Counted from the stretch's first letter, positions 51,021 to 60,483 are shown. The stretch is DNA of 64,000 nucleotides from JAUIAI01 sp963732405 (GCA_963732405.1 CAVSZG010000001.1:2666001-2730000); one strand, 5' to 3'. Program-made: numbers and translations. The notes: a model not told the origin generated them from the sequence alone.

Positions 51021-52169
51021 TCAGTCACGCGGGAAGATCCCCATGGTCTTGGCAATGATGCCCAGCATGACCTCGTCGGCGCCGCCACCGATCGAACCGA
51101 GCCGGGAATCGCGCCAGAAGCGATTGACCTGGGTCTGCTCGATGTAACCCATGCCGCCCCAGAACTGCACGCACCAGTCGCCGATCTCGCGCATCAGTCG
51201 TCCCTTCTTGAGCTTGCACATCGACGCGAGCTGGGTCACGTCGGTGCCACCCACATAAAGTTCGGTCGCGCGATCCACCATTGACTTGAGTGCCTCGAGT
51301 TCGGATTGCAGTTCGGCCAGCTTGAAATAGATGAACTGGTTGTGCAGCAGCGGCTTGCCGAAGGCTTCACGATCGCGCAGGTAATTGATGGTCTCGTGAA
51401 TGATCCGCTGGCCGGCCGTCCATCCGGCGGCTGCCCAGAGGCGCTCTTCCTGGAACTGCATCATCTGGTAGGTGAATCCCATGCCAGGCTCGCCGATCAG
51501 ATACCGGGCCGGGATGCGCACATCATCGAAGAATACCTGCGCGGTGTCGGATGAATGCATGCCGGCCTTGTCGAGCTTGCGGGCAATCTGTACGCCCTTG
51601 CTCTTCATCGGCACGCATAACAACGATTTGTTGCGATGGGGCGAACCGTCGGAGGTGTTGGCCAGCAGGCACATCCAGTCGGCCTGGGTGCCGTTGGTCG
51701 TCCACATCTTGCCGCCGCGGATCACATAGTCGTCGCCATCACGACGCGCGCTCGTTTTGATCGAGGCCACGTCGGAGCCGGCGCCCACCTCGGAAACACC
51801 CAGGCAGGCGACGAATTCGCCACGGATCGAGGGGGCGAGAAATTCCTCGCACAATGCCGGCGATCCGAAGCGCGCCAATGCCGGCGTGGCCATGTCGGTC
51901 TGGACGCCGATGGCCATGGGAACCCCACCGCAGTGGGTTCGACCCAGGGCCTGCGCCATCGCGACCGAGTAGGAATAGTCCAGACCCAGGCCGCCATAGG
52001 CCACCGGCTTGGTCACACCCAGCAGCCCCAGTCTGCCCAGTCCGGCGAACACTTCGTGGGCCGGAAACGTTCCCGCCTTCTCCCATTCCTCGACATGCGG
52101 ATTGATCTCATTGTCGATGAACCGGTGCAGGGTATCCTGCAATTGCTGATGCGCTTCGGTATGGATCAT
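51021..52169 (-). CDS. acyl-CoA dehydrogenase, citronellyl-CoA dehydrogenase (AtuD)-like
   Basis: This FAD enzyme of 382 residues closely follows the AtuD type as I recall it: EINPHVEEWEKAGTFPAHE, GLDYSYSVAMAQALG, HCGGVPMAIGVQTDMATPAL, and the C-terminal LGSIGGGADEVMLGII. AtuD oxidises citronellyl-CoA to geranyl-CoA in acyclic terpene use. Two start codons lie close together; ATG 52169 has AGGA six bases upstream and is preferred to 52175. It lies between the two carboxylase subunit genes and the three are tightly spaced on one strand. Confidence 0.9.
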   Translation of the reverse strand: MIHTEAHQQLQDTLHRFIDNEINPHVEEWEKAGTFPAHEVFAGLGRLGLLGVTKPVAYGGLGLDYSYSVAMAQALGRTHCGGVPMAIGVQTDMATPALARFGSPALCEEFLAPSIRGEFVACLGVSEVGAGSDVASIKTSARRDGDDYVIRGGKMWTTNGTQADWMCLLANTSDGSPHRNKSLLCVPMKSKGVQIARKLDKAGMHSSDTAQVFFDDVRIPARYLIGEPGMGFTYQMMQFQEERLWAAAGWTAGQRIIHETINYLRDREAFGKPLLHNQFIYFKLAELQSELEALKSMVDRATELYVGGTDVTQLASMCKLKKGRLMREIGDWCVQFWGGMGYIEQTQVNRFWRDSRLGSIGGGADEVMLGIIAKTMGIFPRD

Positions 52170-52188
52170 GATCATTCCTGATCGATAG

Positions 52189-53805
52189 TCACGGTCGGGC
52201 GACGCCGAACTGGATGGGTCGCAACGGTCGCCTGTCCGCCTCGGCGCAGATCTGCAACACCAGGGCCAGCACCGTGCGCGTGTCGGCCGGGTCGATGATG
52301 CCATCGTCCAGCATCAGGGCGCTGGTATGGATGGCGCCGGACTGGCGATTGAAGGTCTCGACGATGCGGGATTCGAGCGCCTGCATCTGCGCCTCATCAA
52401 CCGGCTGACCCTTGCGCCTGGCGCCGCCCTCGGCCACCAGTCGCATGGTCATGGCCGCCTGTTCACCGCCCATCACTGCCGTGCTGGCATTGGGCCAGCT
52501 GAACACGAAGCGCGGACCAAAGGCATGGCCGCACATGCCGTAATTGCCCGCGCCAAACGAGGCGCCGCAATGCAGGGTGATTGACGGCACATTCGCATTG
52601 GCGACCGCCTGAATCATCTTGGAGCCGTGTTTGATCATGCCGCCTCGTTCGAAGGCGGTGCCAACCATATAGCCGGTGGTGTTCTGCAGATAGAGCAGGG
52701 CGGTGCCGGTCTGGCAGCAGGCTTGAATGAAATGCGTGGCCTTGTTCGCCCCGGCCGGATCGATCGGGCCGTTGTTGGTGATGATGCCGACCGGCAGATG
52801 GTTGATCCGGGCATAACCACACAGTGTCTGGGGACCGAAGTCCGCGCCGGTCTCCAGGAAGACTGAATCATCGACGATCCGCGCGATGATTTCCCGCATG
52901 TCCAGCGGTTCGCGGAAATCGCTCGGCGCGATGCCGGCGAGTTCCTGCACCGGGAAGCGGGGCGGCGCGGCTGGCACCGACGGCGCGCTCACAGTTGGCC
53001 AATTCAGATTGGCCACCACCTCGCGGGCGATACGGATAGCGTCCGCGTCGTCCTGGGCCAGGTATTCGCCCAGCCCGGAGACTTCGCAGTGCATGCGCGC
53101 ACCACCCAGGTCTTCGTCGGTGGCGATTTCTCCGGTGGCTGCCCGCAGCAGGGGCGGGCCGGCCAGAAATGCCTTGGCCCGGCCCTCGACCATGATCACA
53201 TGATCGGACAGGCCGGGCAGATAGGCGCCACCCGCGGTCGACGAGCCATGGACCACGGCCACGGTCGGAATGCCGGCGGCCGACAGCCGTGCCAGGTTGT
53301 AGAACAGCCGGCCGCCGTGAATGAAGCCTTCGACCCGATAGGCCAGCAGATTGGCGCCCGCCGATTCTATGAGCTGCACATAGGGCAGCCGGTTGTCCAG
53401 GGCAATGGCATTGGCCCGCAGAATCTTCTCGCGGCCCATGGGCTGGATCGCCCCGGCATCGATGCCCGAATCATTGGCCGTGATCACGCAGCGCACGCCC
53501 GAGATCACACCGATGCCGCAGATGACACCCGCGCCGGGCGTGCTGGCCGGGCGGTCATCCTGGGCGGGCTGATAACCGGCCAGCGCGGACAACTCCAGCC
53601 AGGGTGCACCCGGGTCGAGCAGGGCGGCCAGTCGTGCTCGGGGCAACAACTGACCGCGCCGCGCAAACAGCTCGCCGGCGCCCGCCGACCGTGTCGCCGC
53701 CAGTTCACCGAGTCGACCGACCTCGTTGAGCAGGGCGCTCATCGCCTGCGCGCGCTGGATGAACGAGGGGTCATTGGCATTGATGCGGCTGTTCAGCTGC
53801 GGCAT
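52189..53805 (-). CDS. acyl-CoA carboxylase carboxyltransferase beta subunit (AtuC-like)
   Basis: This is a 538-residue carboxyltransferase of the crotonase-like double-domain type. LIESAGANLLAYRVEGFIHG and HGSSTAGGAYLPGLSDHV in place of the MCC-type PDRDHFGRIFYNQ..MGSCTAGGAYVPAMSDE favour geranyl-CoA carboxylase (AtuC) over methylcrotonyl-CoA carboxylase. AGPPLLRAATGEIATDEDLGGA and SFGAGNYGMCGHAFGPRF are the acyl-CoA and biotin pocket elements. The ATG at 53805 has CGGAGA upstream. It is the first gene of the cassette. Confidence 0.9.
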   Translation of the reverse strand: MPQLNSRINANDPSFIQRAQAMSALLNEVGRLGELAATRSAGAGELFARRGQLLPRARLAALLDPGAPWLELSALAGYQPAQDDRPASTPGAGVICGIGVISGVRCVITANDSGIDAGAIQPMGREKILRANAIALDNRLPYVQLIESAGANLLAYRVEGFIHGGRLFYNLARLSAAGIPTVAVVHGSSTAGGAYLPGLSDHVIMVEGRAKAFLAGPPLLRAATGEIATDEDLGGARMHCEVSGLGEYLAQDDADAIRIAREVVANLNWPTVSAPSVPAAPPRFPVQELAGIAPSDFREPLDMREIIARIVDDSVFLETGADFGPQTLCGYARINHLPVGIITNNGPIDPAGANKATHFIQACCQTGTALLYLQNTTGYMVGTAFERGGMIKHGSKMIQAVANANVPSITLHCGASFGAGNYGMCGHAFGPRFVFSWPNASTAVMGGEQAAMTMRLVAEGGARRKGQPVDEAQMQALESRIVETFNRQSGAIHTSALMLDDGIIDPADTRTVLALVLQICAEADRRPLRPIQFGVARP

Positions 53806-53939
53806 CCTGGTGTCTCCGGGCGGATCGACGGCGATGGACGGGTGAGGCAGCCGTCGATTATGGCGGAGATGGGGGTTGATCCCGATTCGCGCGCCCGCAG
53901 CCACTGGCAGCGCGGCGCAATACTCTGCGCCCGGCTGCC

Positions 53940-53945
53940 TATAAT
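53940..53945 (+). promoter_or_regulatory. -10 box for the HAD-UbiA gene
   Basis: A perfect TATAAT lies between the divergent AtuC-like and HAD-UbiA genes. No good -35 is seen. A transcript from it would start at about 53952, after the ATG at 53948, which rules that codon out and supports the ATG at 53984. Confidence 0.5.
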
Positions 53946-53983
53946 GCATGCCAACGGATAATGATCACAGCGTGGGGTGGATC

Positions 53984-55558
53984 ATGTCCCAGCGTAACTT
54001 TCCTCTGCCGAATGCGATGCTTGCCACGCACCCAGCTCCCCACCCGATCCTGCCGGTCACCACGGCCGGCGGTGTCCCTGTATCAGCGGCCGCCGGCCTG
54101 GCACCGCCATTGTTCGTCGATCTGGACGGCACCCTGATCCGATCGAATCTGCTCTGGGAGAGTTTTGCCGCTGCCTTGCGGGTCGATCCGCTGGGTTGCC
54201 TGATGGCCTTGCTGGCGATCATCAATGGACGGGCCGCGCTCAAACGCGCCCTGGCCAGGGTCGGCCCGGTCGACCCCAGGGCCTTGCCGTATCGACGCCA
54301 GTTCGTCGCCTGGTTGCGTCGGCAGCGCGCCCAGGGGCGCAGGATCATCCTGGCCACCTCGGCCGATCGACATGTGGCCGCCGGGGTTGCGCGTCATCTG
54401 GGTCTGTTCGAGCAGGTGCTGGCCAGCGATGGCTGGCTCAACAACAAGGGGCAGAACAAGCTCGCGGCAATCCGTGCGGCGGCCGACGACGGGCCTTTCG
54501 ACTATTGTGGCAACAGCCCCGGCGATATGCCGATCTTCCTGGCGGCACGCCAGGCATGGGTCGTGGGGGCCAGTCAGCGCACGATTGCCGTGGCATCGCG
54601 ACGCGGCAATGCCGAATTGCGATTCGCGCGGATTCGTCAACCCCATCGCTGGCAACACTGGCGCCGCGCCCTGCGTCCCTTCCACTGGTTGAAGAACCTG
54701 CTGGTGCTCGCGCCGTTTTTCTCGGCCTTCGCCGTCACCGAATGGTCGACACTGGCTCAGGCGCTGCTGGCGGCAGTGGCCATGTCACTGGCCGCCTCGG
54801 CCGGTTATCTGGTCAACGATCTGCTCGACATGCAGGCCGATCGGCAGCATCCCCGCAAGCGTCGTCGTCCATTTGCAGCTGGCCATCTCACCGCCGCCGA
54901 AGGGTTCACCGTCGCTCTGGTCCTGCAGAGCGCAGCGCTCGCGATTGCCACCTGGGTTGGTTGGCAGGTGGTGTTCTGGCTGCTCATCTACCTGGTGGGC
55001 ACCTATGCCTATTCGGTCTTTTTCAAGCGCGAGCCGATCATCGACGTGATGATGCTGGCCGGGCTGTATGCCACCCGCATGATCGTCGGCACTCACGCGG
55101 TGAATAGTGAACCGTCGATCTGGTTGCTCGCATTCTCGGTGTTCTTTTTCTTCAGCCTGGCCATGATGAAGCGTTGCGGTGAACTGGTCTCGCGGCATCA
55201 GCGCGGCGAGTCGACCACGGTGGGTCGCGGTTATCTGGTCACCGACCTGCAGATGCTCGCGCCACTGGGCATCGCTTCGGGCGTGGCGGCCGTTCTGGTG
55301 CTTGCCCTCTATGTGCAGTCGCCGATCGTGCAGTCACGCTATCCGATTCCCGAGGCTTTGTGGCTGGCGCTGGTGGCCTTGCTGGTCTGGATTTCACGAG
55401 CCTGGCTCGATACGATGCGTGGCCAGATGGACGATGACCCGCTGATCTACGCCATCAGACACCGGCGCGGTCGCTTGGTTCTGGTGATGGTGATTGCCTC
55501 GTTCAGCCTGGCATCGCTCTGGGGACTCGGCGTGGCCATCGACCAGCCGCCTGGCTGA
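53984..55558 (+). CDS. HAD phosphatase-UbiA prenyltransferase fusion
   Basis: This is a 524-residue two-domain protein. Residues about 40-215 are a HAD-superfamily hydrolase: FVDLDGTLIRSN (DxDGT), a LATSADRHVA motif II, and NSPGDMPIF as motif IV. Residues about 230-520 are a UbiA prenyltransferase with about eight helices and the motif NDLLDMQADRQHPRKRRRPF (NDxxDxxxD). The basic tail after the Asp motif is the pattern of DPPR synthase-like enzymes, which attach phosphoribose to prenyl phosphate. The start at 53984 (MSQRNFPL) has GGGTGG upstream. Its physiological product is unknown. Confidence 0.9.
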   Translation: MSQRNFPLPNAMLATHPAPHPILPVTTAGGVPVSAAAGLAPPLFVDLDGTLIRSNLLWESFAAALRVDPLGCLMALLAIINGRAALKRALARVGPVDPRALPYRRQFVAWLRRQRAQGRRIILATSADRHVAAGVARHLGLFEQVLASDGWLNNKGQNKLAAIRAAADDGPFDYCGNSPGDMPIFLAARQAWVVGASQRTIAVASRRGNAELRFARIRQPHRWQHWRRALRPFHWLKNLLVLAPFFSAFAVTEWSTLAQALLAAVAMSLAASAGYLVNDLLDMQADRQHPRKRRRPFAAGHLTAAEGFTVALVLQSAALAIATWVGWQVVFWLLIYLVGTYAYSVFFKREPIIDVMMLAGLYATRMIVGTHAVNSEPSIWLLAFSVFFFFSLAMMKRCGELVSRHQRGESTTVGRGYLVTDLQMLAPLGIASGVAAVLVLALYVQSPIVQSRYPIPEALWLALVALLVWISRAWLDTMRGQMDDDPLIYAIRHRRGRLVLVMVIASFSLASLWGLGVAIDQPPG

Positions 55559-55561
55559 CGC

Positions 55562-56518
55562 TCAGCGTTCGCGGTCGGTCGAGGGCCGCCACTGACTCGC
55601 CGCCCGGGCAATCTCGCGGCGCTGATCGCGCTGCACGCCAAGCGCCAGGCGGTCGACGATCTCGCCGGTCCGCCAGGGCCCCAGTTTCTCGCTTGCCCGT
55701 TGCCTGGCCAGGGTAAACCACCATAAGGCCCGTTCCAGATTCTGCGGCACGCCACGTCCTTCTTCGTACATCGTGCCCAGGTTGAACTGTGCCCAGGCCA
55801 GGCCTTGTTCGGCGGCCCGGCGATACCATCGGGCTGCTTCGACAAAATCCTGAGCCACGCCGTCGCCCTGTTCATAGGCAACGCCCAGCCTTTGCTGCGC
55901 CTCGGGGTGGCCGCGCCGGGCCGCTTCGAGCAACCAGCGACGCGAGACTTCGATGTCACGCTGTCCGTCGAAGCCGCGCTCGTACATGATGGCCAGACGC
56001 AACTGGGCCTCGGGCAGTCCCTTCTTCGCGGCCGCCTGATACCAGCGCGCCGCATCGCCATCGCTTTGCGGCAGACCCCGGCCACTCTCATGCGCTTCGC
56101 CCAAGGCCAGGGCGGCCGACGGATTGCCGTGCTCGGCCGCCTGGCGAAACCAGTCGATGGCCGCTGCCAGTTCGTCCTTGTCGTGGGGTTTGGACATGAT
56201 GAGCCGGCCCAGATCTGCCTGCGCAGGGGCATGCCCGGCGCGCGCGGCGGTCTCGAGCCAGCGCGCCGCTTCGCGCGGATCGGTCGCCACGCCCTTGCCA
56301 TCGCGATAGATGAGTCCGAGCATGTATTGCGCGTTGATATCGCCGTCGCGCGCCAGTTCCTCGAATGCGCGCATCGCCACCGCATATTTTTCCTGGCGAA
56401 AGTCGCGGGCGGCATCGGCGAAGGACGTGGCGGCCAGCGCACTGCCGAGGGTCCAGCAGCCCGCCAGGACACAGCCGACAATCGCACGTTTGAATGGCAA
56501 GCGCAGCCTCATGATCAT
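55562..56518 (-). CDS. exported Sel1-repeat (TPR-like) protein
   Basis: This 318-residue protein starts with a signal peptide (IVGCVLAGCWTLGSALAATS). It contains about seven Sel1-like repeats of 36 residues each. Recurring units are MLGLIYRDGKGV, LGEAHESGRGLPQ, LRLAIMYERGF, LGVAYEQGDGV and LGTMYEEGRGVPQ. These form an alpha-solenoid that binds partner proteins. Two ATGs (56518 and 56512) follow a GGAGGGAGAG purine tract. It is convergent with the HAD-UbiA gene with only three bases between stops. The role is unknown; such proteins often act in envelope assembly. Confidence 0.88.
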   Translation of the reverse strand: MIMRLRLPFKRAIVGCVLAGCWTLGSALAATSFADAARDFRQEKYAVAMRAFEELARDGDINAQYMLGLIYRDGKGVATDPREAARWLETAARAGHAPAQADLGRLIMSKPHDKDELAAAIDWFRQAAEHGNPSAALALGEAHESGRGLPQSDGDAARWYQAAAKKGLPEAQLRLAIMYERGFDGQRDIEVSRRWLLEAARRGHPEAQQRLGVAYEQGDGVAQDFVEAARWYRRAAEQGLAWAQFNLGTMYEEGRGVPQNLERALWWFTLARQRASEKLGPWRTGEIVDRLALGVQRDQRREIARAASQWRPSTDRER

Positions 56519-56593
56519 CTCTCCCTCCATCTGCCCGAGATGATGCCGTAGATCCGATGTCGACAAATCTTTGTCGAAATTGATTACAAGGTT

Positions 56594-56669
56594 TGGCGCC
56601 TCCGGCACGAATCGAACGTGCGACCCCCCGCTTAGGAGGCGGATGCTCTATCCACTGAGCTACGGAGAC
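56594..56669 (-). tRNA. tRNA-Arg (anticodon CCT)
   Basis: The minus strand folds into a complete cloverleaf of 76 bases including encoded CCA. The acceptor arm GTCTCCG pairs with CGGAGGC (with one G-U). The D arm is GCTCAGTGGATAGAGC, the anticodon loop CTCCTAA gives anticodon CCT, and the T loop TTCGATT is standard. It reads AGG (Arg). It lies between the Sel1 gene and the CYTH-like gene. Confidence 0.95.
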
Positions 56670-56766
56670 ATGGGGCGCATTGTAACCGGCACCGTCATTT
56701 TCGTCGGCGGATGGATTCACCGGCCCGCCATTGGCCATTGAAGCGGTGCTGCGGCACACTTGCGGC

Positions 56767-58290
56767 GTGTTCGACACTGAGATCCGCTTCATCCTGCCCG
56801 ACGACGGCCTGGCGCCGATCGTTCGAGGGCTTCGCCTGCTCGGTGACGAGCCGGCGGCCACTGCCATGGGCCTGCAGATATTCGATACCGCGGCCTGCAC
56901 GCTGGCCGATAACGGACAGAGTGCGACGATCCGTCCGGATGAAGATGCCGATGGCGCGCCGATGCTGCGCGCACGTCTGGACAGTCAGCTCGATCCGGTC
57001 ACCTTGCAGCGTGACCGGTTCAGTGCCGTTGCATCGGTCGATGCGACGCACTGGCTGCGTGACTGTCTGCAGCGCACGCATCATCCGACCGGATTGCCCT
57101 TGGCGCCAGATGATCGCCTCGCCTGTCGGGCGAGCGTGCGCGTCGACACCCGACGGGCGGTTCGGCATCTCGATGCCGATACCCGGGTTGCCATCGTGCT
57201 CGAGCGCTGGCAGACGACTGCGCCCCGCCCCGGTGGTCAGTTGCGATGGTTGCGCCTGACCTTGCTCGGCGGTTCGGTGCGTCTGTTCTTCGACGAGGCA
57301 TCTCGTTGGCAGCAGGCGTTCTCGCTGATGATCGACCCGGTCCTTCCGACCATCAGTGCGATGCGTCTGAGTTTGTCCCGGCGACCCTGGCCCGACCGGC
57401 TGACCGGCAGTATCGGGCGGCGCGATCCAGACGATCCGTTCAGATCCTTGCAGGCAACGCTGGGCGACATGGTCAATGCCTGCATTGCGCTGGCCCACGG
57501 TGATCGCCGGGCGATGCGTCGCGCTGCGTTCGAGCATGCACTGCTCAGCACACGCGCTCAACTGAGTCTGATGCTCACGCCAGACGACAAGCCTTTGATC
57601 GCCATCGCAAACCGTCTGCGCCAGAGTCATGTGTCAGTGTCCGCAGGACTGCATCGGCAATGGGTTCGCCTGGAACTGCGCCGTGCCGGCATGCGCCGCG
57701 AGTCGGTGGGCAAGGCCCTCGAGCAGGCCTTCGAGCGCGCCGATGAGGTCGACCTGGATTTCGGTCGGCTCGCGCAGGCCGTGCAGGATGGTGTGCTACA
57801 AGTCTTGCGCTGGACGGTCGACGCGACAGGCGCCGACCAGGGATCGCAACGATGCGGCGATTGGCAGAGCCGGGTCGCGCGCTGGCGCGAATCGGTCTAC
57901 GCCATGATCGAGTCATCGGCGCGAGCCGAACAGACCCTGGCTCTTGATGCGCGTGCCGAGCAACGCGTGCGCCTGCTGCAGGAACTGACCCGGCTGAACA
58001 TCATCACCCTCGATCCGGCTGGTGACCCGGCCGACCCGGTGTTGCCTGCCACGGTCGGCGTCCTGAACGAATGGATTCAGCATGACCGGGTTCGCCAGTG
58101 GTTGGCGACAAGGGTGGTCGATGAGTCCAGCGGTGTTGATGCACACCGCAGCGTTGATCGTCTGTTGATTCATTTCACCCGCAAGGCCGCCGCGGCAGAC
58201 AGCCGCTTCATTGATCTGCGCAGCCGATTGCTCGCCCAGATGCCGGTCGGCGGCCACGATGATCAGAGCGGTCGGGTCAATGTGCGGTGA
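56767..58290 (+). CDS. CYTH-domain-like protein, unknown function
   Basis: This is a protein of about 507 residues. The N-terminal part resembles a CYTH triphosphate tunnel domain: DTEIRF takes the place of the ExExK signature, IFDTAACTLADNG matches the FDTPxxxL.xxG element, and SATIRP the following strand. A basic helical middle and C-terminal region (about 230-500) could be CHAD-like (phosphate-binding), but no clear signature is seen. The GTG at 56767 (MFDTEIRFIL) fits the position where CYTH proteins start. A TTG at 56731 adds 12 residues. The reading frame overlaps the following flavodoxin-like gene. Confidence 0.6.
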   Translation: MFDTEIRFILPDDGLAPIVRGLRLLGDEPAATAMGLQIFDTAACTLADNGQSATIRPDEDADGAPMLRARLDSQLDPVTLQRDRFSAVASVDATHWLRDCLQRTHHPTGLPLAPDDRLACRASVRVDTRRAVRHLDADTRVAIVLERWQTTAPRPGGQLRWLRLTLLGGSVRLFFDEASRWQQAFSLMIDPVLPTISAMRLSLSRRPWPDRLTGSIGRRDPDDPFRSLQATLGDMVNACIALAHGDRRAMRRAAFEHALLSTRAQLSLMLTPDDKPLIAIANRLRQSHVSVSAGLHRQWVRLELRRAGMRRESVGKALEQAFERADEVDLDFGRLAQAVQDGVLQVLRWTVDATGADQGSQRCGDWQSRVARWRESVYAMIESSARAEQTLALDARAEQRVRLLQELTRLNIITLDPAGDPADPVLPATVGVLNEWIQHDRVRQWLATRVVDESSGVDAHRSVDRLLIHFTRKAAAADSRFIDLRSRLLAQMPVGGHDDQSGRVNVR

Positions 58291-58834
58291 GAACGCCGGC
58301 GACGGTGAGCTCGAAGCCACTGGCCCCACGCCCGGTCTGTTGATCGTCTGGCATTCACGCACCCGTGGCAGTGAGCAACTGGCCCGCGCGGCTCATGATG
58401 GCGCCCATCACGCACTGCATGAACTGCAATCCGATCGCAGCGTGCGGCTGCTGGGTGCGGCCGATGCCGGCCCGCCTGACCTGCTGGACGCTGCCGCTTA
58501 TCTGTTCGTCTGTCCGGAAAATCTGGCTGCGATCAGTGGACAGATGAAGGAGTTTTTCGATCGCTGTTACTACCCGGTGCTGGGTCGTCTGGACGGGCGG
58601 CCGTATGCGAGCATCATCTGCGCGGGATCGGACGGGCAGAGCGCCCAGGCACAGATCGCGCGCATTGCCACCGGTTGGCGGCTGCGCTGCGTCGCCCGTT
58701 CACTGATCGTCTGTACCGAGGCTCAGACACCGGCGCAGATCCTGGCCGTCAAGACCATCCCTGCAGCGTCGCTGGCGGCGGCTGCCGACATGGGTGGTCG
58801 GCTCGCCGCCGGGCTGGCGCTGGGCATCGATTGA
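58280..58834 (+). CDS. flavodoxin/NADPH-dependent FMN reductase-like protein
   Basis: This is a 184-residue Rossmann/flavodoxin-fold protein. The first strand and P-loop LLIVWHSRTRGSEQLA binds FMN phosphate, and LFVCPENLAAISGQMKEFFDR is the flavodoxin-family second motif. The ATG at 58280 overlaps the preceding stop by 11 bases, so it is coupled to it. A quinone- or nitro-reductase role is typical for the family, but no substrate can be named. Confidence 0.82.
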   Translation: MCGENAGDGELEATGPTPGLLIVWHSRTRGSEQLARAAHDGAHHALHELQSDRSVRLLGAADAGPPDLLDAAAYLFVCPENLAAISGQMKEFFDRCYYPVLGRLDGRPYASIICAGSDGQSAQAQIARIATGWRLRCVARSLIVCTEAQTPAQILAVKTIPAASLAAAADMGGRLAAGLALGID

Positions 58835-58835
58835 C

Positions 58836-60416
58836 TCAGGACCCCGCCTGTCCCGCTGCCGAGGCAACGGCGGCACGCAGCTCGCGGCGCAGGATCTTGC
58901 CGCTCGCCGACTTGGGGATGGCGTCGACGAAGCTCACCAGCCGGATCTGCTTGTAGGTCGCCACATGACCTTGCACGAATTGCCGGATGTCCTCTGCGCT
59001 GGCGGATTCACCGGCCCGCAACACCACGAAGGCCTTCGGGATTTCGCCCGATTCTTCATCGGGAATGCCGATCACGGCAACATCGGCCACCTTGGGATGG
59101 GTCAGGATCAAGGCCTCGAGTTCGGCGGGCGGTACCTGGAAGCCCTTGACCTTGATCAGTTCCTTGAGCCGGTCGACCACGGTCAGATGGCCATCGGCGT
59201 CGATGCGGCCGATATCGCCGGTGTGCAGCCAGCCATTCGCGTCGATCGTGGCCGCGGTTGCCTCGGGATTGTTCAGATAGCCCTTCATCACCTGGGGACC
59301 CTTGATCCAGACCTCGCCCTCCTGGTCGACCGGACAATCATTGCCCTGTTGATCGACGATCCGGGTCTGGGTGTTGGGTGCCGTGACGCCGCTCGAACCA
59401 GGCTTGAACTGACCCAGCACCGTGATATGGCTCACCGGACTGAGTTCGGTCATGCCATAGCCCTGCACGACCGGACAACCGATGCGCGCCGCGGCCGCGG
59501 CGGCAACGTCACCACCGAGTGGCGCAGCCCCCGAGAACACCGAGCGCAGGCTGCTCAGATCATAACGATCGACCAGCGGATGTTTGGCCAGCGCCAGGAC
59601 GACGGGCGGCACGGCATAAAAGTGGGCGATGCGATGCTGTTGCACGAGTGACAAGGCCTGCTCCAGATCGAAGCGCGGCATCGTCACCACCGTCACGCCC
59701 TGCGCAAGCAGGCAGTTCATGAGCACCTGCATGCCATAAATATGGAAAAACGGCAGAAAGGCCAGCGCCGCATCACCGGGTTGGTACTCGATCGCAGCAT
59801 TGGTCTGCAGAATGTTTGCCACCAGGTTGTAGTGGCTGAGCATCACGCCTTTGGGCATGCCCGTGGTGCCCGACGAATAGGGCAGCACGACGATCGCCTC
59901 GTGCACGTCGACCGGCACCTGGTCAATCGGCTCGCCCATGAGCTGGTCCAGTGATCGCACACCGTCCGCGCCACCGATCACGATCAGCTCGGCAGCAGCG
60001 GTGCCGGTCATGGCGGCGCGGGCCGTATCGATGAAGGCCGGAATGGTGATCACGAGACTGGCCTGCGCATCCATGATCTGAAAGCGCACTTCGTTCGCAC
60101 CATAAGTAGGGTTCACCGTGGTGACCGTGCCGCCGGCCACCGCGCAGGCATGAAACACCATGGCGTACTCGGGACAATTCGGTGCCAGCAGTGCGAGGGT
60201 CGATCCGGGACCGAAGCCCATGGCCTGCAGTCCGCCGGCAAGCCGATGGATTGCATCGGAAAGCCCCGCATACGTGATCACCCGACCACTGGGACCATCG
60301 ATCAGCGCCGGCCGATCTGCCAGTTGCACCGCCTTGCGCAGGACGAAACCGGTCAGTGGTGTTTCGGGAATGATCACATCGGCCAGCGGGCTGGAAAAAG
60401 CAGGGGAACTCATCAT
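58836..60416 (-). CDS. acyl-CoA synthetase, 4-coumarate:CoA ligase type
   Basis: This is a 526-residue adenylate-forming ligase. A3 box LPYSSGTTGMPKGVMLSH (residues about 177-194), A5 GYGMTELSPVSH, A7-A8 WLHTGDIGRID and RLKELIKVKGFQVPPAELE, A10 PKSASGKILRRELR all intact. It is of the 4CL/medium-chain type and probably activates an aryl or medium-chain acid. The start MMSSPAF could be one residue later. The gene is isolated, with one base between its stop and that of the flavodoxin gene, in convergent orientation. Confidence 0.92.
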   Translation of the reverse strand: MMSSPAFSSPLADVIIPETPLTGFVLRKAVQLADRPALIDGPSGRVITYAGLSDAIHRLAGGLQAMGFGPGSTLALLAPNCPEYAMVFHACAVAGGTVTTVNPTYGANEVRFQIMDAQASLVITIPAFIDTARAAMTGTAAAELIVIGGADGVRSLDQLMGEPIDQVPVDVHEAIVVLPYSSGTTGMPKGVMLSHYNLVANILQTNAAIEYQPGDAALAFLPFFHIYGMQVLMNCLLAQGVTVVTMPRFDLEQALSLVQQHRIAHFYAVPPVVLALAKHPLVDRYDLSSLRSVFSGAAPLGGDVAAAAAARIGCPVVQGYGMTELSPVSHITVLGQFKPGSSGVTAPNTQTRIVDQQGNDCPVDQEGEVWIKGPQVMKGYLNNPEATAATIDANGWLHTGDIGRIDADGHLTVVDRLKELIKVKGFQVPPAELEALILTHPKVADVAVIGIPDEESGEIPKAFVVLRAGESASAEDIRQFVQGHVATYKQIRLVSFVDAIPKSASGKILRRELRAAVASAAGQAGS

Positions 60417-60483
60417 GGTGCTCGTCTCTTTGGTGATTCAGGGTCGTCTGGCAGGCCGGCGTGCCGTGGTGAACCGGTTCTGC

